A stretch of 64,000 nucleotides of DNA from contig CM049308.1 of NCBI GenBank assembly GCA_026874595.1, positions 35,954,027 through 36,018,026 of the forward strand, in the 5' to 3' direction. Source of the stretch: Sipunculus nudus. Its lineage: Eukaryota; Annelida; Sipuncula; Golfingiida; Sipunculidae. Shown here piece after piece: positions 59,289 through 64,000 of the stretch (positions within the stretch are counted from its first letter, which is position 1; each line of letters opens with the position of its first letter). The position numbers were made by a program, and so were the translations under genes. Below the pieces are notes generated by a model that was not told where the DNA came from, made no database searches, and worked only from the letters and a program-made list of their open reading frames with translations.

Positions 59289-60915
59289 ATTGTATCGCCA
59301 GACATAGTCTGGAGATACTATGATTTAGGCACGGTCGCGCCGCCGCCGCCGCTGCCACCGCAGAGATTTCTTTTGGACACAATAACTCAAAAAATATTTC
59401 ACGGATCTTTACCAAACTTGGTATATGTATAGATATGGGTGAGAGGACGACTCCTATTTAAAATGAGGTCATGACCTCAACTAGGAGAGTGACCTTGACA
59501 TTGAATAGGTTCAATTTTGGGGAAAATCACACAAATTCTTAAATATCTCAAGAAAACTTGCATGGATTGATCCCAAAATCAAGTTGATCGAAGATCATGG
59601 ATAGGGTTGTCATGTTCCAGAAACTGGTGGCGCCACCTATTATTCTTTACTTGTTTTCATGCCGTTAAATATCCCCAAAATTGCTACTTGACAGTACTGT
59701 GAGCATTATAAGTCAAAAACTAATGGACAGGTTTCTTTCATATTATGCAAATACATAGATATGGGTTATGGGATGATGTTTATTTGAATTGGGGTCATGA
59801 CCTTTCCTATGAGAGTGGCCTTGACCTTGAATATTGCCATATATGGTGAAAATCACACAAAATCATTAATTTCTCAATAAGGGATGCATGCATTGGTCCA
59901 AAAATCAACTTGACCGAAGATCTTGGATAGTAATGTCATGTACCGTAAACAGGTGGCGCCACCTGTTATTCTTTTACTTGTTTTCGTGCCGTTTAATACC
60001 CCATCATTGCCACTTAAAAGTACATTTATAACCTGTGAGCATTATAAGTCAAAAACTAATGGACAGATTTCTTTCATATTATGCATATACATAGACATGG
60101 GTTATGGGATGATGTATATATAAATTGGGATCATGACCTTTCCTATTAGAGTGGCCTTGACCTTGAATATTGCCATATATGGTGAAAATCACACAAAATC
60201 ATTAATATCTCAATAAGGGAAGCATGCATTGGTCCAAAAATCAACATGTTCAAAGATCTTGTAAAGTTTTGTCATGTACCGGAAACAGGTGGCGCCACCT
60301 GTTATTCTTTTACTTGTTTTGTGCCATTTAATACCCCATCATTGCCATTTATCAGTACTGTGAGCATTATAAGTCAAAAACTAATGGACAAATTTCTTTC
60401 ATATTATGCATATACATGGATATGGGTTATAGGATAATGTTTATTTGAATAGGGGTCATGACCTTTCCAATGAGTGGCCTTGACCTTGAATATTGCCATA
60501 TATGGTGAAAATCACACAAAATCATTAATTTCTCAATAAGGGATGCATGCATTGGTCCAAAAATCAACTTGACCAAACATCTTGGATAGTAATGTCATGT
60601 ACCGGAAAAAGGTGGCGCCACCTGTTATTCTTTTACTTGTTTTCGTGCCGTTTAATACCCTATCATTGCCACTTAACAGTATTGTGAGCATTATAAGTCA
60701 AAAACTAATGGACAGATTTCTTGCATATACATAGACATGGGTTAGGGGATGATGTATATTGAAATTTGGATCATGACCTTTTCTATGAGAATGACCTTTT
60801 CTATGAGTGTGGTCTGATATTAATTGTTGCTGAAGATGGGGGGCCTATTCTTAAAAGGGGGGGGGATTAATTGTCTGGGGATACTATGGCACCTGCGGTG
60901 CCATAAAATATCTAG
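59289..60915 (+). mobile_element. Helitron-like element, family E, plus copy
   Basis: Inverted relative to the copy at 55.3 kb. It starts ATTGTATC with a GCCAGAC/GTCTGG hairpin, then a block of CCG triplets (59339). Core units carry GGTGGCGCCACC near 59626, 59952, 60288 and 60611, two of them within perfect 20-bp palindromes (59948-59967 and 60284-60303). It ends with hairpin GGCACCtgcGGTGCC, ATAAAATAT and CTAG|TT. Confidence 0.8.
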
Positions 60916-61697
60916 TTTTTACCTGAATTCCCATTCTTATGCAAGAAATTGTTTAATGCAGTACATATTCATATTCAGATTCAAATACATTTGCAAAAAA
61001 ATTCAAACCATGTCCAGTATTTATTCAGTTTTAGCAAAACAATGTTGTTGAAAATCCAGAATATACAAAATTCTTAAAATTTAAATAATGGTCATAAGTA
61101 CCTAGTTTATGGTTTTTATTTATATTAAAAAAATAAATGTAATATATTCACTTTGGACTACTTTCACATCAATGTACACACTAGACACAGTGGGAATCTA
61201 TATTAATATTATCAACTGCATCTTTGTCTATCATCAATTTCCTTCATATGATCCCTATGATTAGTAATGAATAATATGATTTATTGTTTTATCATTTAAA
61301 TTGAACAGAAAAATACCATAGGTGACTGCATGGTGTTATTTGGAATAACATTGACATTGACAATCTATCCATCCAAACAAGATTCTTACATCATCAGTAA
61401 CTGCAAGTTAATTTCCTGTTGCTCACCAACGGACAAATTCCTTTTCTAATAATTTTTCTTTAATTTGTTATTAAAAACAATAAAAATTTATTAATTTATT
61501 GTTTATTATGTTGTTTTTCAAAACAACTTCTAGATGAGTTGTGCTGGACACCTGGATCAACTGTGGCTGGCCATTAGCTGCCTGGCTGCCCCAGTGTATA
61601 CCCCCCCTCAAGGGTGCATAATTTGCTGAAATGTCAACAAGGTCAACATACAGGTGACTGTAGAGGAGCTGGGTAGAGCCCGGGTCTGACATGGTCT
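60916..61697. other. AT-rich intron segment
   Basis: No recognised feature. A short minus frame at 61471-61692 has no family resemblance. Confidence 0.4.
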
Positions 61698-62741
61698 CAT
61701 AAAAACATTAATAAAAGCTACAATTTTTGGCCAACTTCTTTCACCTTTCTAAACTACAAAGCTGAAATCCTTATATGTGCACGATATGAGAATATATCAA
61801 CAGTACTCTCAGGAAACAAACGTGCCATGGTCAAAGTTGGGCAAAATTAAAGGTACTAATATTATATTCATATTAATAACTTATAACATTTGAAAAATTC
61901 AGAACTAATTTTGGGTATTCAATTGAATCTTGATTAAATAATGTTACATCCCAGACAAAAAATCTCTGGCTTCAGCAATCCTCTTGTTAAGGGAGTAAAT
62001 ATATTTCTTGATTTTTTAAAAAGTGCATTATGTTTGGGCCCATAATTTAAAACAATTACGCAATACTGACATCATTTCTGGCATGTGCATAGCAAATGTA
62101 GAGAAAAATATGTATATTATATATGATCAAAGTCAGATCAGTGGTTTTGATATTAGGCAGTCTTAAAGTGTAACAATGGGTTTTTAATGGAAAACTGAAG
62201 TTTTTTATTAATATCTCGAAGGAATAAAGTCCTAGTGACCAAATTCTTGGCATGGTAGGGGATTTTGGAGACATCTAACCATATGCCAAATTTAAGGAAC
62301 TTTGAGCTGAAGCTGGGGAGCTGAGCTCTAGCAAACTGCATAACACTAGCTTGATGTAAACAATATGTGACATGGTGCTTGAAAACTTGAATAAAATCTA
62401 CAGTTTTTGATCAACTTGTTTCAATTTTTTGGTGTTAACAGTTGAAAAGCTAACAAAAACATGCTTTGAAAATTAAATACACAGCAGTTACAGGAAAAAA
62501 AACGTGCCATGGTCAAAGTTGGGCAAGATTTAAGGTACCAATTTTTTATTTTTGCTATTATTTTAAAAAATTTAAAAGATTTTGAACTAATTTGGGGTAT
62601 ACAATTTAATTTCGATTGATAAAAGTTATATTACTGGAAAAAAAGTGCTTAGCCTTAACAAGTTTTGTGTTAAGTGATCAAATTTCTTTCCTGATTATTT
62701 ACAAAATGCATTATATTTGGGCCCATAACTTTTTTAAATAA

Positions 62742-63765
62742 CAGCCATGACTTGATAATCCGACACTAAATGTAATACCTTAATTTATGTCAGATTGCAA
62801 GGCTGTCGGTTTGTCAAATCAATAAAGGTTACGGAGGATCAAGATACAATGTGACCTAAATATTTGGAGGACTTGTACTAATCCATTAAGTATTTGTTAT
62901 AATAAACTACGTATATGATATTATTATGATTTATGTAAATTCTTATATTTCTGAATAAACATTAACTGAATTTTTATAATAAATAAACCAGCAGTTGATC
63001 TACTGAGTTCATGTACGTCTAAAGAATGCAAGCATATCTGTCTGGTATCTTGTTCTTTTATTTTGATTTCACGGACTTTTCTCAGCAGTCCGTGGTCAGC
63101 ATCAACGTCCCCTGCAGCGAAGCCCTACTCCTCCATAAACCGTAGCCCTGTTTCCATTCCCCCAATCGTGTCTCTGAGAGTTACTGGTTTAGAAGGACCA
63201 TCCTCTCCCTCAGACTTGCTGTCACTGTTGCCTCCCTCTTTTTTGACAATTGACACAATATCAGCGTCCGTCAGCATTCTTCCGTGGGCTCCATGTTGTC
63301 CAATGCGAGGTATTCCTCCGCGGTCATGTGGTCAGCGCTGTTGAGTGCCTGGAAAAGGTCCCCGACACTGTTCTCCACTTCCGTGTGTTCCACACACCGA
63401 GTGGTTCATGTCTGCCACATCCAGACCTAACATAACTGACTTAATTAGTGAGCCAAATTGATTCAATGAATGGCCCTAGTGTACAGTTAGAACAATACGC
63501 ATCGCTGCATTTCACACTTAATTGATCAGGGTGCTGTGGGCACGAGCCCGACCACTGACTATAAAGTACAATATACCGGTCGGATTGTCAAGTCAGATAA
63601 TACGTCAGAATCTTGTTTGTGTCGGGAAATGTCATGTCGGAGTCGGAATCCAAGGCTGTCAGTTTGTCAAGGCCAATTTCTATGGGTCCCGTTCGTTTAT
63701 TGCAAAATACCGTTGAATTGCAAGGTTTTCGGATTGTTAAGGGTCGGAATGTCAAGTCGCGACTG
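62742..63765 (-). mobile_element. Decayed Tigger/pogo-like transposon
   Basis: The right end, read inward, begins CAGTCGCGACTTGACATTCC. The left end begins CAGCCATGACTTGATAATCC, with several mismatches. The right flank is TA, as expected for pogo-type insertion; the left flank is degenerate. It contains a broken transposase C-terminus. It is inserted in the second unit of a roughly 680-bp tandem repeat, whose first unit shows the uninterrupted site. Confidence 0.7.
63125..63440 (-). pseudogene. Tigger-like transposase C-terminal remnant, frameshifted
   Basis: Minus-strand reading gives TAEEYLALDNMEPTEE, a stop caused by a frameshift near 63275, and then in another frame MLTDADIVSIVKKEGG, an acidic stretch and TGLRFMEE before a TAG stop (63125-63127). 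The pattern EYLxxD..PTEE.LTDxDIV and the final LRRxMEE-like helix are typical of Tigger-type transposase C-termini. The DDE domain and DNA-binding domains are absent, so this is a dead internal-deletion copy. Confidence 0.65.
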
Positions 63766-64000
63766 TATACAATACAGACCTAATTTCTTGCATGTACATA
63801 GGAACTTTATAGAGGATCATTTATGGTAAATAGGAGAAAAACAGATGAGTGGTTTTGATATTAAGCAGTCCTGAAGGGTGAAAATAGGTTTTTAATAAAA
63901 ATTGAGGTTTTTCCTTAATTTCTCAAAGAAACGACGTCACAAAGACCCAGTTTTTGGCTTGGTAGAAGATCTTGGGGACATCTAACATTATGCCAAATTT

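Larger units (their letters stand above)
61698..64000. repeat. Roughly 680-bp tandem duplication, second unit interrupted
   Basis: Unit 1 is 61698-62377. Unit 2 is 62378-62741 plus 63766-64000 and runs off the window. Shared marks: CGTGCCATGGTCAAAGTTGG (61821 and 62503), GGGCCCATAA (62036 and 62719), GAGTGGTTTTGATATTA-like, GGTTTTTAAT, and GACATCTAAC near 62270 and 63976. The units are clearly diverged. Confidence 0.65.

Noticed and set aside
63063-63344. 93-codon plus frame rich in serine and proline
   Set aside because: It is antisense to the Tigger transposase remnant, whose minus-strand reading has recognisable motifs.

Overview
This is animal nuclear DNA, most likely from a marine bivalve or a related lophotrochozoan. 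The evidence is a spliced gene with small exons and kilobase introns, AT-rich non-coding DNA, a tRNA-derived SINE, hAT and Tigger DNA transposons, and many Helitron-like repeats with tandem-repeat cores of the kind known from bivalve genomes. The clade is an inference from repeat style. No bacterial features, CRISPR arrays or rRNA were seen.

The one securely identified host gene is atlastin, the dynamin-like GTPase that fuses endoplasmic reticulum membranes. It lies on the minus strand from about 57.1 kb to 40.0 kb. Eleven exons with matching splice phases encode 449 residues, from just before switch I to the stop codon. The exons for the N-terminus and P-loop were not found and probably lie beyond the right edge. 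A unique stretch of about 6.5 kb downstream (33.4-39.95 kb) may be its 3' UTR. A second, unidentified minus-strand gene seems to start near 20.8 kb, with two short phase-matched exons encoding a lysine-rich N-terminus.

The rest is mostly mobile DNA. From left to right: Helitron-like elements of families A and B (2.8-5.7 kb); a foldback element with 159-bp inverted repeats (6.2-6.8 kb); a decayed, chimeric family A element (10.2-10.9 kb); a full-length hAT transposon with an apparently intact transposase and a perfect 8-bp target duplication (11.66-14.33 kb), inside a tandemly repeated SINE body (11.6-15.3 kb); a family D element (18.4-19.1 kb); AT-rich DNA with microsatellites (21-24 kb); two family A elements (24.2-26.1 kb); tandem-repeat regions (29.1-31.9 kb); and a SINE fragment (32 kb). 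The atlastin introns hold a family C concatemer (43.8-47.5 kb) followed directly by family D (47.5-48.0 kb), family A (51.0-52.8 kb), and two family E copies in opposite orientation (55.3-56.6 and 59.3-60.9 kb). They also hold a 41-bp minisatellite whose every unit carries a CTCF-like site (58.0-58.8 kb) and a broken Tigger element (62.7-63.8 kb).

The most unusual signal is that at least five repeat families with different sequences share one plan. Each has a 5' hairpin with subterminal inverted repeats, a tandem core, and a 3' hairpin followed by CTAG or CTTG next to TT. Several of these families, and others, also carry the same 12-bp palindrome GGTGGCGCCACC, which in family E extends to a perfect 20-bp palindrome.
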